From contig NC_135787.1 in the NCBI RefSeq assembly GCF_051106095.1, positions 156,558,001 through 156,622,000 of the forward strand: 64,000 bases of DNA. The letters are read 5' to 3'. Under the pieces are notes generated by a model that saw nothing but the letters and a program-made list of their open reading frames with translations, was not told where the DNA came from and did not search any database. The stretch comes from Pogona vitticeps. Lineage: Eukaryota; Chordata; Lepidosauria; Squamata; Agamidae. Position numbers and translations under genes: made by a program. Every line of letters starts with the position of its first letter. Position 1 is the stretch's first letter. This document shows, in pieces, positions 45,455 through 57,978 of this stretch.

Positions 45455-45720
45455 TTATTTATTTAAAATATTTTACTGTACTTTTCTCCTTGAAAAGGAC
45501 CCAAGGCGGCTAAGACAATGAATATACAATGGCGGTTAACATCATTAGAAGACAATATTAAAGCTAAGAACAAGCAGTATAAAGAGGCATTTTACATCAT
45601 TAAAAGGCAACATTCAAGCTAAGAACAATAAGTATACAAATATTTTTTTTAAAAAAAAAACACACCAAAAGCCACTCTGAGAAATGGAAAACACAAGTAG
45701 TACTAAAAATCCACTCAAAG
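45455..45720 (-). mobile_element. L2/CR1-type LINE 3' end, reversed
   Basis: Starts ttatttatttatttaaaata and contains ttgaaaaggacccaaggcgg, the reversed form of a common LINE tail. A repeated motif (aagctaagaacaa) follows twice. It faces the copy ending at 45,351 tail to tail. Confidence 0.6.
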
Positions 45721-45905
45721 CAGTAATGCACAACCATCTAAATATCACGTACAGGTAGCTAGTTACCGAGGGAAGGTTTCTCTGGAGAGAAAGGTCTTTG
45801 CCTGCTATTTACACATTGAAGTGCACTGCCTAGCTGGATCAGATTGTTTGTTTCTAAAAAGTGAATTAGGGTTTTTTAGGTATTTTAATATATTTAACAA
45901 TGGCT

Positions 45906-46036
45906 GAAATCCAGTAGTAAGTTGCAGCCAGTGTAGGGCCATAAAATCAATGGAACATATAGAAGAGTTGACTCACCAAATTCCAGCTGATTTCATGAGC
46001 ATGTTTTAACTGTGACTTACTACTGGGTTTTAGCCG
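45906..46036. mobile_element. Foldback MITE, same family as 23.64 kb
   Basis: Ends gaaatccagtagtaagttgc and gtgacttactactgggtttt are inverted. Diverged copy of the 23,638-23,793 element. Confidence 0.55.
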
Positions 46037-48274
46037 GTATATAATAATTTTGTCTCCCCAGCCCTTCAAGGTAATTTATATAAAGCTAGTATAAAGAAGG
46101 CAGGACCTTAAGTTCAGCTGAACAGGGCTGTTAATGATAAGACATTTTGGAGGTCACTCATTTGTAGGGTTGCCATATGTCAGAGGTGACTTGACATCAC
46201 ATAACAGTTTATAAATTAAACAGAAAAATACAGGTAAAAATAATTTAAACTATACCATATATTTGGTATACTGTTGTAGTTGTTTGTTGTAAAATTAAAA
46301 GCAATTTTACTATTTTTCCAGCTGTATAATGCTTTCCATTTTCAGTGAAGTGACTTCGGTGCTTATTTAATACTGTGCAGCTACAAATAACTTTACATTA
46401 AATAGATGTTCCTGACACTGAAACAAGCCAATACTTGCAGCTGTACCTGAAACATAAATAACCTTAAGGCATCACATGAAGGAGGAATTCCAGTCAGTTG
46501 GCATAATATATTAACATTTCTAATATATATTGAAAACATTTGATGAGGCTATCTGTTTTGTTATTTAATATTATATTTTATCACAGTATATCAAGATAAA
46601 AAAGCAATTGATTACACAGTAATTTGAGTGTCTTATGTAAGAGAGTGTAGCATTAGCATTATTTTTATAATTACTTTCTTCTAGGGCTTAGCTCGCATAA
46701 GACAGTTTACAGTACAGTACCAGTATACAGTTACAATATACGTACATTAACAATATGTTCTTTAGCTTGCAATCCACTTATCTGGGTGTGTATTCTGCCA
46801 ATAGCAAGAATATTGGGTTGGGCTGTAGTGTAAGCCTAAAGGCTAAACCAGATGAAATTACAGTGATTTGTGATGAGATCTCCACCTTTTTGGAGAAAAA
46901 AACAATTAGGGCAGGTGAGTTTATCCAGATTGGGACTGGGACACTGTGTAATGAATTGATTAATTCTGCATCATAACCACCCAGAAGATCCCATTTGTTG
47001 TGTTAAGGACATGTGCTAATATAGCCTGTATTTATACATTTCCATTAATCTGACAAACAGCAGCTTTGGAAGAGAGGGATTTTCCTTGGCAATAGGGCAA
47101 ATGAGGGGAGGGTTAAACGTCTTCATCAGTATCATTGTTATGATCCTGACCAGTTTTTTTTTTAATTCAAAGAAATGACATATCCAGTCCCAGACATCTG
47201 TTGCTTGGTCCTCTTTGGTATGGTAAGCCCTGTCTTTTGACAGAACCACTTCAGAGCACAGTAGGATTGAAATGCTACTTCATAAGACATATTTTCTGTA
47301 TTTAAAAACTAGTGTGTTGGGGAGAGGCTGAAGCAGAATTCCTTTCCTGTAATTTTTTTCTAACTACCTAGCTTAAGGGACATTTTTGCATATAGGAGCA
47401 TTAAATATAATTGTAGTGTAACAAGGCACAGCCTGACACTTAAGTGAGAACCAGATGTGAAAACTTTCATAGTTCACATCAGTGGATCTGTTCTGTCATT
47501 GGTAAACCTTGTGCAAATTACAAATTACAAGGTGTTTGCACAATATTGTGAATTCTTGTGTAGTCCCACACATGAGGAAAAGCTCCCTTACTACCCCCTT
47601 TCCTTGCTTGTATTTTGATCCTGTGGTGTATGAATTGTCTGCTGTAAATCTTTAGTACAGCTGGTGAGAAAGGAGGAAATAAAAGGTTCTCCCAACTGCT
47701 GGAATAGAGCACTCTGATTCTTTCTCAATTGATTCTCTATAATAATTTGATTCTTTTACCTGTAAGAGCCTTTGGTTCAGAAATGGGAACTACAGCTGAT
47801 ACTAATTCTGCCTTCATTTAAACCAAGGGAGAATTCCTTGCTGGGGTTCATAGTTTGGCCCCAGGTTATAAGTATCATCCTGCCAGAAAGTAAGGAGGAT
47901 TTTTCAAAGGTTATGGCAGAATGACAGGCAAACACATTTTATAGATTTGGATATCACCATCTTTTCTTGCTTATTTATGTAATTCGATTGGTTACTTACA
48001 TTTTAAATTGTAGAATAACTCCAATTGTGTTCATAAGTTATAGATTCAGTAGTTAAAAAGCAGTATATGATAAAGCAATGGCAATAAGAAGAATACAAGA
48101 TAAAGCCAAGGTAAAACTAGTGTAGAGCATTTGGTTAACCTCATTGGAGACACAGTATTGAACCGAATAAGGACTATGCAACTTTCTCAGCTATTTGGCC
48201 CACATCTAATATATATATGCAGCCCAAGGACCACATATATACAAGACTGCATGCACAAAACATAGAAGGAATTA

Positions 48275-48439
48275 CCATATTTTTCACTCCATAAGACGCA
48301 CCTTTCCATAAGACGCACCAATTTTTTAGGAGAAGAAAACAGGAAAATATAATCTGTTTTCTTCGCCCCATAAGACGCACAGACTTTCCACCCCCCTGTT
48401 TTGTGGGGAAAAGTGCGTTTTATGGTGTGAAAAATACGG
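48275..48439. mobile_element. MITE with 'ccataagacgcac' termini
   Basis: Termini ccatatttttcactccataa (left) and atggtgtgaaaaatacgg (right) are inverted and flanked by TA (48273-48274 and 48440-48441). Internal copies of ccataagacgcac repeat three times. This terminus is familiar from vertebrate MITEs. I am unsure of the superfamily. Confidence 0.72.
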
Positions 48440-50157
48440 TAATTTTCATCCCTGTACCATTATTTGTACACCAATGACAAGTCCAGTGATCTTAAAGAAT
48501 ATACAGTATGATGTAGGGAACAAATGGTTTATATTAGGTCATTATATAGAACTATAGAAAGAAGCAGCAGAACTATCTCATTATACATCCCAATTGCAGA
48601 AAAAGTCTACAGTTTAAAAGACTACCAATTAAAATTACACTGAATCCCATCTGACCTCATTCTTTTCATTCCTCTGACAGTGGAATGTTTCAGAAGCAGT
48701 AATGGTTGCAGATGCTGTTAAACAAATTTTATCCTCCCAAAACATTGCATTTTGATACATATTAAATATATTATTATGTATTACTTATTAGTAGGTATTA
48801 AACATTTTACAAAAGTTATACTAGATCCATGTATATAAATACATGTCTGTTGCTACCCAGTTGATTATGCACATTTTAAAATAGAGTACAGTAATTAGAT
48901 CTAAAACAGAAGTACCAGCAGCTGCCTCTCCCTGCTGTAACCTGTAATGTTCATGAACAATAAAAATCTATAATAGTATGTGCAGTGTTTTTTTTGTTGA
49001 TTTGAGTCTAGATGCTACATTTTCAGATGTATATAATGAACTGGGTAGCCACACTAAAATTTCGAGCATGTTTGTTATTATAATAACTGTGAGGAATCTC
49101 AAGCATGCTATATTTACTGTGGACTAACATGTTCTTACTCAGAAATTCAGAGGTGTTGTCTTTCTGCAATTCACAGCAAGAGGTTATTCTGCTTCAGCTG
49201 TCTCTTTAAAAAAAATCTCAAAAAACCCCCAGGATACAGAATGAAAAAAAAGGTAACGAAAAAAATAAAACTTGAAAAAAAATCAGATTTCACAGATTAT
49301 TATATAAACAAGGGCAACCAAAAATATTGATAATCATACATTTTTCAAAGATAAGGACATACTATACAGTATCATAATCACAGTATTCAAAATTGTAAAG
49401 GTGATAACTAATTTCATTGGGCATTTTAAATTAATTATATAGCATTTTTAATATGTCATCTACCCTGACTATGGGAAACTGTGAGATAGAAATTGTACAC
49501 AGCAATGCTACTGTATGTGTCTTGACTTTTTTTTAAAAAAAATCAGCAAATCTCTTCAGGTAGATAGTTCTGCTTTAAATAGCAGTCAGTAGAATGGGTG
49601 CCCTCACATAAGGATAAAATGGAACCTGTGAATTCTTGCCCTTGTTCTCTCTTGTTTTCCCATTCTGAAGCACCATAACTGAGGAGCTGCATTGTTTGGA
49701 GAGAACACTGCCGCTTGCATACTTTGCTAAAGAGATTTGTACTTGATCTACTTGGTCACCTAGGGAGAAAACAAGTTAGGAGGTGATAAAAATGTCAAGG
49801 TCATAATGTTGGTGGAAGCTTTTTGAAGAGCCAGGAATTTTTATTAATTCTTTAAATGCAAATACGTACTGAGGTGCTTGGTTCCATACCTCCTGCAGAG
49901 CACTAGATGGAAAATTACAAGTAGTCTTCCAGAACTAAAATACAGCAGAATTTCTCTGAGGAGAAAAGCTTTTGGGGAAGTAAGCTGTATGAGGAAATAT
50001 TTGGCTTTGTTTTCTTACTTTCACTTTTTACCCTAAAAATGGGGGGAAATGTCCTGCACATGTACTTCAGGCAGACAGAGGTTGCTGTTGCCATATTTTG
50101 CTTTGCTCTGAATGTAAGACGTATGCAGACATTCTCATGTGTAAACTCTACATGTAC

Positions 50158-50189
50158 ACATGCGTGCACGCGCGCACACACACACACAG
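50158..50189. repeat. (CA)n / (CG) simple repeat
   Basis: Alternating purine-pyrimidine run: gcgtgcacgcgcgcacacac followed by further CA units. Confidence 0.8.
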
Positions 50190-52339
50190 AGGGAAGAGGA
50201 GAGAGAGAGAAACAAATTTGCTGTTTCTTCTCCCTCCCTTGCCATTGTAATAATCTACTACAAAGAAACACTCAATGTCTGTATTCTGATTATTTAACTT
50301 GAGATTTAACCATCCTTTTTAAACCAATTTTTAGAAATCTGAAGGTGATCTGTGAGTTATTTATTTCTCTTATGCTGTTCACAACCAACCAAACTAGCTA
50401 TAAAGTCCTTATTTGACTTTAATTTTTAATACAAAACATGACACTATTAGAATAAACATTTCCTGAACAGTTTTACACAAAATAGGGTGAAAGGAAGGCT
50501 ACATCAAGGATGGAAACATGATGGAACGTGAACCATCCATGTAGTCCTCGTCCATTAACACAGATGATTTCTGTTTCAGAGGCTCTCTTCTGGAAAGAGA
50601 CGGGAAAAACACCAGTGATGAAAAAAGTATCTCTTCCATGTTTTTTCCCATTCATGCTAAGATGAAATTTTCATCCTGAGATGTCATCTAAAATGATCAC
50701 ATTCCAGAAGGTAGCAGTGGAAGGCCAGATGGGCCAGATTCAGATAGCATGTCCAAGGGGATATGGTGCCAGAAGGCAAAAGAAGAAGGAAATGCAAGAT
50801 GAGACAGAGTGCTGCCCTCTAACTGCTCTGCTGAGATCAGCTACTACTTAGTTCACTAATTCCCAGAATTCTCTTGTGCCAGGGTACCTAATGTTGTCCA
50901 CATCCTGCTTTATGTTTCTCTGTTTTGTATCATGTAATTGATAGATTTATTTTAATTCAATTTCTTCCTTGTATTTCTCTTCAAAGGCATATGAATAATG
51001 GGTTCAAAACCTAAACAGATTATATTAAAGAATCAAACCCACAGAGAAGCAACAGAGGGAAATCAACAAAGGGAGATATTGCAAGGGAAAAAGTGGGCAA
51101 AGATGGTGAGTGAATGTACCTGTAGAGGATCTGATATTTCATAACACTTGGCTTAGAAATGGCGTAGAAGGATATCAGGGACAGCTGCCAGGAAAAGACT
51201 GTCTGTTGGAATTCAAGAAACCTTTGGTGGAGTCTGGGATGGGGAACTGCCAAGCTGAGAACACTTGTTTGTATACTGGGAGTTAATATTTCTCCAAGGG
51301 CACCAACATGCTGAACTCTAAAATCAGCACCTGCTAATCTTTTGCCATAAACACTAGTTTATACCATTGTTGCAACATGTGAAGAAGTTCTTTCCATATA
51401 TAGAATATTTCCAGAGATATTTTTCCCCGCATCATTTTTCTCCCTATGGTCCTGCCCTCCCTCAGATTAGTAAGGGACATTCATAAATATTTTTCTTACT
51501 GAACTGTGGGAAAGAAGTTGTGAGCTGCTTTGACCTTTCTGCAGAGTTAGATTTTAGAACTCGCAGTCACTGAAAATAAAATTCATCAAGAAATTAAAAA
51601 ACGTTGTGGGCCAGCAACTTTGGTAGCTTATCTGCAAACTATATTTTAAATGTGCCAAGAATTGGCCCTGAGGCATGTATAAAGGTGTTTTGTGCCTTTG
51701 GGACAGCCCCTTATTCTTACAGAAGCAGATAATTATACTTAAAATTTAAACTACACATTTGTTCCACAATTGTGTTAATTTCCACCAAGGTCAACTCTCT
51801 GTTTAGATACTTCACTAGTGCCTATTGTTCCACTGTTTTCAACAACATGAGGATTAAGCCAACAGAAGTAATTACAGTATATTGAAATAAAACTTGTCTG
51901 TATAATTTTCCATTCAATACAGGTAAGTCGCCATCTCTTTTGCCCCAGACATGCTATACTTTTAAGGTTCAGATTGTTTCCTGTTAGTGAGCTTTTATTC
52001 CACTCTAATCCTTTTTCAGTAGCAAAATGTTCACTGAGCCACAGCCTGCTGAAAGATTCACTTGCTGTCTTCATAAGTTGAAAAGCTCCTGGTACACAGC
52101 TCTTTGTCCTCATGTGACACTTTTCCTGGACACTGGAGTTCAACTCACGCACAAGGTATAAACAGAGGATGATCACCATAATATTATGCACTCCCTGCTA
52201 GCAGGGAACTAAGAACAATCCCTTGGAATTTTCATGGAAGTGTAGGCCAACCTTGGTGAAGATCAGCATGTTATGAGCATCTTATGGCATCTTCACTTCT
52301 GGGACATCTTTACAACATACACTTATTCCATGATCTAGA

Positions 52340-52435
52340 GTCTCCAGATGTCTTGGAGTACAAATGCTATCACCTTCAATAAGCATGAATAGACATGATA
52401 GCTGGTGATGATGGGAATTGTGATTCCACACAAGA
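52340..52435. mobile_element. Degraded hAT foldback MITE
   Basis: The sequences tctccagatgtcttggagta and gatgatgggaattgtgattc are diverged arms of the 'ctccagatgttgttggac ... gggagttg' palindrome seen intact at 7,452-7,588. Confidence 0.5.
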
Positions 52436-53929
52436 ATGGGTGTCAAATCAGAGAAATTCAGTGCACCAACAGTGTTACATACTGTGCATGTTTACATCCA
52501 TACTAATAACATTATTCTCACAGAGGTTTTTTTTATGTGACCTTGAGCAAGTGATTGTATTTTCTGATGGAATGGCATTTCACCCTAGCAAATTGCAGGC
52601 TTCAGAACCCCATCTGTTGTTCCCTAAAAATGCTCCTTGGCTACTTCTCCCCTTCAACAACTAGGGACATTTTCCTAGGAGTGTTACAGTACATGGCATA
52701 ATGATACCATCCCATCTTAGCATAGTAGTTTCTACCTCTTTGTATCTGGCACAAATGAGAACCAACTTTGAGTAGTGGACAGACTAGGAAACTACAGTTA
52801 AACTACAGTTTAATTTCTGCTCCGAAATTTAAAGTGACAGTATCATGGTCAATAACCTAGCGCTGAGTTGGATTCTATAAGAGCTTATTGTTAGAAGTGG
52901 CAAGTTCTCCAGCATTGGAAATCCTTTGACTGTTGGCATTCTGTTGCATTGCATTGCTGAAACAATAATTTTTTTAAGTGAAGCACTAACTATAATGTCT
53001 ATTTTCACGGTCTCATCTTCCTAACAGGGATTAAAATGTAGCAAATAATGTGAATCACTATGTTCCCATGAGTTTATTAATATAACCATGGAATGCATGC
53101 TGAACATCTCTTTTTGAATCTTTGCACAATCATCCTGCAAATCCCTTGACAATGAAAAATGTGATCTACTGATGCCTCATAGAAAATAAAGTTAGGAAGA
53201 GTGTCATTCTCAAAACAACTAATGTTTCTTTACTATGTTGCTAAGCACCCCATTTTCAAAATACCAGCTTTTATGTCCATATTTATCAGTCCTGAAATGA
53301 GGAAGCATATCTTTTTATTTCCTTCTCTAAAGGAACTTTTACAGCATTATAGTTAGGGCTGCCATCATTAGTTCGGCTACAGTCAGCTTGTCATATGTGA
53401 AATTGAGAGTTGTTGTATAAGTATATGTAAGTAGCTGTGCTGAAAATGGTGCTCCAATGGTGATGGGTGTGACAGCTAATGGCCAGCAGTATTAGCTGAA
53501 GGTGACACTGATGAGGCAATGGTGGTGATACTCAAGCTTACCTTTGTTAGTACTGAACAGAATGTGGTAATAGTAAACTACTGAACTTTCCTTAGCATGA
53601 AAACCCTATTATGAGACAGTTCAAAATGAAACAAGAGATAGTGCTGGAAGATGAAAGTCATAAGTCAGAAAGTACTCAGTCAGCTACTGGGTAAGAGCAA
53701 AGGACAAATATTAATAGCTTTGGTTGTTGTGGGTTTTTCGGGCTCTTAATAGTTTTGTTGCTAAGGACTCAACTAGAATAAAGCTGAAAAGATATCTAGT
53801 TGCTGACATGTACAGAAATGAAAGAAACATGTGAATGCTGCATAAGACATACAACTGGAACATGAAATGTGAGAAGTATAAATCAAGGTAAGCTGGAAAC
53901 CATAAAGCAAGAAGTGAAATGTATAAATA

Positions 53930-54368
53930 CAGTGGTGCCCCACATAACGAGCGCTTTGTTTAACAATGAATCCACATAGCAATGTGTTTTTTGCGATCGT
54001 TTTTGCGATCGCATTGCAATGTTTTAAATGGTAAAACATCGCTCAGTAAGCGTGATGTTCAGTAAGCGTTTCGCTTACCGATTTTCGCATAGCAATGTTT
54101 TAAGAACAGCTGATCAGCAGTTCCAAAATGGCCACTGGGTAAATAGAATGGCCGCCCGCTGTGTTTTTGCCCGGATTCCTCGCTTACCGGGCAGCGAAAA
54201 TGGTGGCCGCACAGAGGATTTTTGCAGAACGGTGAGTTTTTTGCCCATAGGAACGCATTAAACGTGTTTTAATGCATTCCTATGGACTTCTTTGTTCCAC
54301 ATAGTGACAAATCTGTATAGTGACGATTTTTCCGGAACGGATTATCGTCGCTATGCGGGGCACCACTG
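53930..54368. mobile_element. Tigger-like MITE (cagtggtgcccc type)
   Basis: Termini cagtggtgccccacataacg and tcgctatgcggggcaccactg (reverse of cagtggtgccccgcatagc) are inverted and flanked by TA (53928-53929 and 54369-54370). It has CpG-rich palindromic pieces around gcgatcgtttttgcgatcgc. It is 439 bp long with no transposase frame. It resembles, but is not the same family as, the 9.2-kb element. Confidence 0.82.
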
Positions 54369-54781
54369 TATTGCAGTGATTGGTGTCAGTAATCTAAAAT
54401 GGACTGACAGGGATATTTTAATTAGATAACTATAAAGTGTTCTATTTTGGAAATGAAACTCAGATGAAATTGGATGGATTTAATACTGAGTCAAGATGTG
54501 GCACAGGCAGTTAATGGCTATAATACAAGGTCTGACGGATATCAATTGGACTGCATGGAAAACCTATCAATATAACTATCATTCAAATCTATGCTCAATT
54601 GCAGATACTGAAGAAGATGAAATGGAAGCAACCAGAAGGAAATTGATCACATGAAAACATGCTCATAATCATAGGTGACTAGAATGCAAAAGTAGGAGAA
54701 AAAGCAGAACCAAATGGAAAATTTAGTCTAGGGACAGAAATGAAGCAGAAGAAAGACTCACATAGTTCTGCAACACCTGCA

Positions 54782-55120
54782 TGTGTTCTGTGCTGTCAAG
54801 TTGTAACTGACTTATTGCAACCCTAATAGGGCATTCAAGGTTTGGTTGTCGCATCTGTTATCATAGTTATTTTTTATTGTTATTTACTAATTTGTTATTA
54901 CTGTCTTTAGCATTTTATTCTTATCTCAGTCTGATGTTTTATCTGTTGTAAACTGCACAGAGTACTGCCCTGGCAGTAATGGAAGCTAAATAAGCAAGTA
55001 AGTAAGTGAGATATTTAAGATATTTACCTAGTGAGTTTCCATGGCCAAGGGGGGGATTTGAACTCTGTTCTCCAGAGTCCTAGTCCATCACTCTATCTAC
55101 TACACCATACCGGGAATCCC
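54782..55120 (-). mobile_element. tRNA-type SINE inside the RTE LINE
   Basis: Reversed, it begins with a tRNA-like head (gtagatagagtgatggacta, then gttcaaatcc) and ends with an RTE-like tail (cagttacaacttgacagcac). The 10-bp direct repeats aacacctgca (54772-54781) and aaaacctgca (55121-55130) match at 9 of 10 positions. It is itself interrupted by an L2/CR1-type tail. Confidence 0.7.
54860..55010 (+). mobile_element. L2/CR1-type LINE tail inside the SINE
   Basis: T-rich stretch then ttgtaaactgcacagagtac and an (AAGT)n tail, the usual LINE 3' end. It divides the SINE, so it is the innermost layer. Confidence 0.55.
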
Positions 55121-57369
55121 AAAACCTGCAAACTACAAAGCTTACAATCTGTTTATTGCAAATATATGTTCAGGCTGCTGAACACGTGGATATCACCAAA
55201 TGACCCATATAGAAGGGCAGCAATGAAGGAATTAGAAAAGATGATCAGGGTTAAGGATGTGTCACTGGAAACCAAGACCAATATTATCCACACTCTTGTA
55301 CTCCCTGTCACTATGTATGGGTGTGAAAGTTGGACAGTGAAGAAAGCAGATGGGGGTGGGGGAATTATTTGTTTGAAATATCGTGCTGCAGGAGAGCTTT
55401 GCAAATACCCTGGATTGCCAGAAAGATGAAGAACTGGGTCCTAGATCAAACCAAGCCTGAACTATCTCTGGTGGCAAACATGTTGAAGCTGCAACTGTCC
55501 TACTTTGGGCACATCATGATAAGGCAAGATTCTCTGCAAAAGACAATAATGCTGGGAAAGATGGAAGGCAGCAGGAAAAGAGGAAGATCACATACAAGAT
55601 GGATTGTCTCCTTAAGGAACCCACAGGCCAGAGTTTACAAGAGCTGAGCAGGGCAGTTGAGGACAGGACATGTTGGAGATCATTCATTCATAGAGTTGCA
55701 ATAAGTCAGTTGCCATACGTTGATGGCACATGGTGACATATAATATAAGTGGATGTGCTGAAAATGTGGAAAGCCTTTTCACTGAAATAATGATATGATA
55801 TTCTAAGAGTTCTTTACCTTCTTTACATTGTTAATTCAGGTAGCAAGATTCATTTGCATAAATCAGACTTTGCAAGGTTTCTTCTCAGAGTCAGGTGATA
55901 TCTACAATTTTACTTGTCATGTTATCCACTGGCATTAGAGAGAATACTGAAAATCGAAATTCTTAATACATGGTTTTCAAATCATATACTGTATACATAA
56001 GATACAAATCAAAATTTTGGAACAGCATCATTTATGTGAATCCACAGAACCACAGTAAAAAAGCACATATAATCCATTAAACAATGTGATACTTTGTTTT
56101 GAAATGGCTTTGTAACTCTACTTATTTATATATTAGCAGAGAAATGCAGAATTTAATAATGCAAATGGCGGTTCTTGATATATCCTATACATTATTTGCT
56201 CCTGTGGAACAGTATGAACTGCATGTAGAAAACTTCATGTTTAAGTACTATTAAAAACCAAAGGCCAAGTCAAGCATGAATTATGAACTAATTCATCATA
56301 TTTCAAGAAGGAAAACTTTATCATTATTTTATTAAGATTTTTCTTTAATGTATATAGTCTTATCATAGCTGGTCCCTATAACATCAAGCTGAAGTTGAAA
56401 CTTCAATGCAATATATTAGTTTTTCAAATTTTATCCTTAGTTTTTCTGAGTAGCAACTGCCAGACATTAAGGAAACATTTTTATCTCACTAGTTTTGTTG
56501 TGCTTCTCTTTCAGTGTACATTTTTTGCTGTGCCATCTTTGTTTCCCAACATTAAAATTTTCACACTGGACGGGGCAGGCAGTAAAGTGCTTTATACAAT
56601 CAAATGTGTGTAATGCCTCAGGAGGGAAGTTCCAATTTATACTTGGAATCAAGCATGAATGAAATTGGTCTTTTTTAAAAAACAAATTTGTCATAAAAAT
56701 ATGCTCCATTTTCATTTGTAGTAACTCAGAAACACAGAGTTAAATTCTGGTGGCTGAAACAAAATCCCATTATGTTAATTGACTGGAAAGTTTGACCCAG
56801 CATGTTTAAGTGCTCCAAATAAGAGTCCTATGAATTGTTTTTAAAGAATGTCCCAGAATTCTGTTTGGTAAAGGAATGTTCTAATTAGGTATTACAGTTT
56901 CATGGTTTTATGGGTGTGGTCAATTTTAAGTTAGTCACACGTTAGTCTCATTGAATTCAATTAGTCATGACCAAATTCTCCCACTAATTTTAATGGAATG
57001 AAAAACATGAGTGATATATTACAGATCCAACATGTCTGTTTTCCAGTGGAATTTCCCTATTAAAATGTGTAACTTCCATGCATGTGTAGCCCTAGAAACT
57101 TGGAGTAGATATCTAATTAAACTTTCCTCTTTATTACAGTATGATACAATCACACCAACAAACTCTGTTTATTTCTCTTTATATTTGCACTGATACAAAT
57201 GATGATAGTCTTTTTGTTCATTACTGTGTATTGACTGTACATTCTTCCAAAGAACATGAAAACATGAAAAGGAGGTCCCAACACTCAAATAGTTCAGTTA
57301 GTGCAAGTCCCATATACTTCAGTGTGGGACAACAAAGCTAGACACTACATTCCATATTAACTTAAGTTG

Positions 57370-57475
57370 TTCACAAGCATCCCTGTTGAAGTAATGGGAC
57401 CTACTTCCAGCCAGATGACAGGCAGTATCCTGCTGAATTAATGGGGCTTACTTCTAAGCAGATCGGCCCAGTTCA
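57370..57475. repeat. Short 'gggacttacttc' repeat, two diverged units
   Basis: Units near gaagtaatgggacctacttc and gaattaatggggcttacttc echo a short amniote repeat also seen at about 12,940-13,005. Family not named. Confidence 0.4.
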
Positions 57476-57844
57476 GAGAACACTACAGTTCTGCTTATAG
57501 TTCTCCTGCCCAGCAAACAGATGGTTTGTGGGAAAGTCAAAAGGGAAGAGCTCAAACAGTAGCTGATGCAACCTGTGCACTCACGGATTGTTGGCTTTAG
57601 AGCACACTCTTTATTCCCCTTGCATATTGAACTTGAGCTGTTAGAGGGAATCCATTTCTTGAGGCTTTACTCAGCAAGACACAATGTCTTCTTAAGCGAT
57701 ACAACTGGACCAGTGTGTTGAGAGCCAGGGTGAAAAGCTAAGACTGGAATACCCTCTCTATAGACATTTGGCACTATTCCCTTGCTTTCCAGTTTTTCAT
57801 AGATGTTTTATTCCTGAAATTTGCACTTTGTGCAGAAATCTCTC

Positions 57845-57978
57845 TCAGCTACAGTCTTTTAAAATCTCCAACACTTTTTTCCCCAGAGCTGGTTTCCACT
57901 GTTGAACAAAACTTTTCATATTGACTATGAGTCTCCCTGTTTGAACATCTTCATATCCAGCAACAAGATATTTTAGGC
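57845..57978 (-). CDS. NTN4: NTN4 last coding exon
   Basis: The acceptor is tattttatttgcag. It encodes GLKYLVAGYEDVQTGRLIVN, MKSFVQQWKPALGKKVLEIL and KDCS, then TGA. A minus-strand AATAAA at 57812-57807 follows 33 nt after the stop, but a longer 3' UTR is likely by analogy with human. Confidence 0.96.

Larger units (their letters stand above)
53860..55745 (+). mobile_element. RTE-clade LINE copy hosting nested insertions
   Basis: An endonuclease start is readable (TWNVRSINQGKLETIKQEVK) up to 53,929. It resumes after 54,370 (GVSNLKWTDRD, then IIIGD and NAKVGEKAEPNGK), breaks at 54,782-55,120, and resumes with NTWISPNDPY. After an internal loss it continues with MKELEKMIRVKDVSLETKTN and LQLSYFGHIMIRQDSLQKT. 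The 3' end is near gttgcaataagtcagttgcc. A Tigger-like MITE and a SINE interrupt it. Confidence 0.8.
33401..57844. other. USP44-NTN4 intergenic interval
   Basis: No host exon was recognised in 24 kb. Transposon fragments, listed separately, fill much of 34.4-46.2 and 53.8-55.75 kb. Unassigned stretches are 33.4-34.4, 36.1-37.2, 38.1-39.6, 43.2-43.9, 46.3-53.7 and 55.8-57.4 kb; these are AT-rich and look mostly unique. The NTN4 3' UTR occupies an unknown length at the right end. A minus-strand AATAAA lies at 57807-57812, 33 nt after the stop, and another at 57610-57615. Confidence 0.5.

Noticed and set aside
51775-52191. 138-codon minus-strand frame as a new gene
   Set aside because: It begins at GTG, has no recognisable motif and sits alone without splice or promoter context. 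Chance is the simplest explanation.
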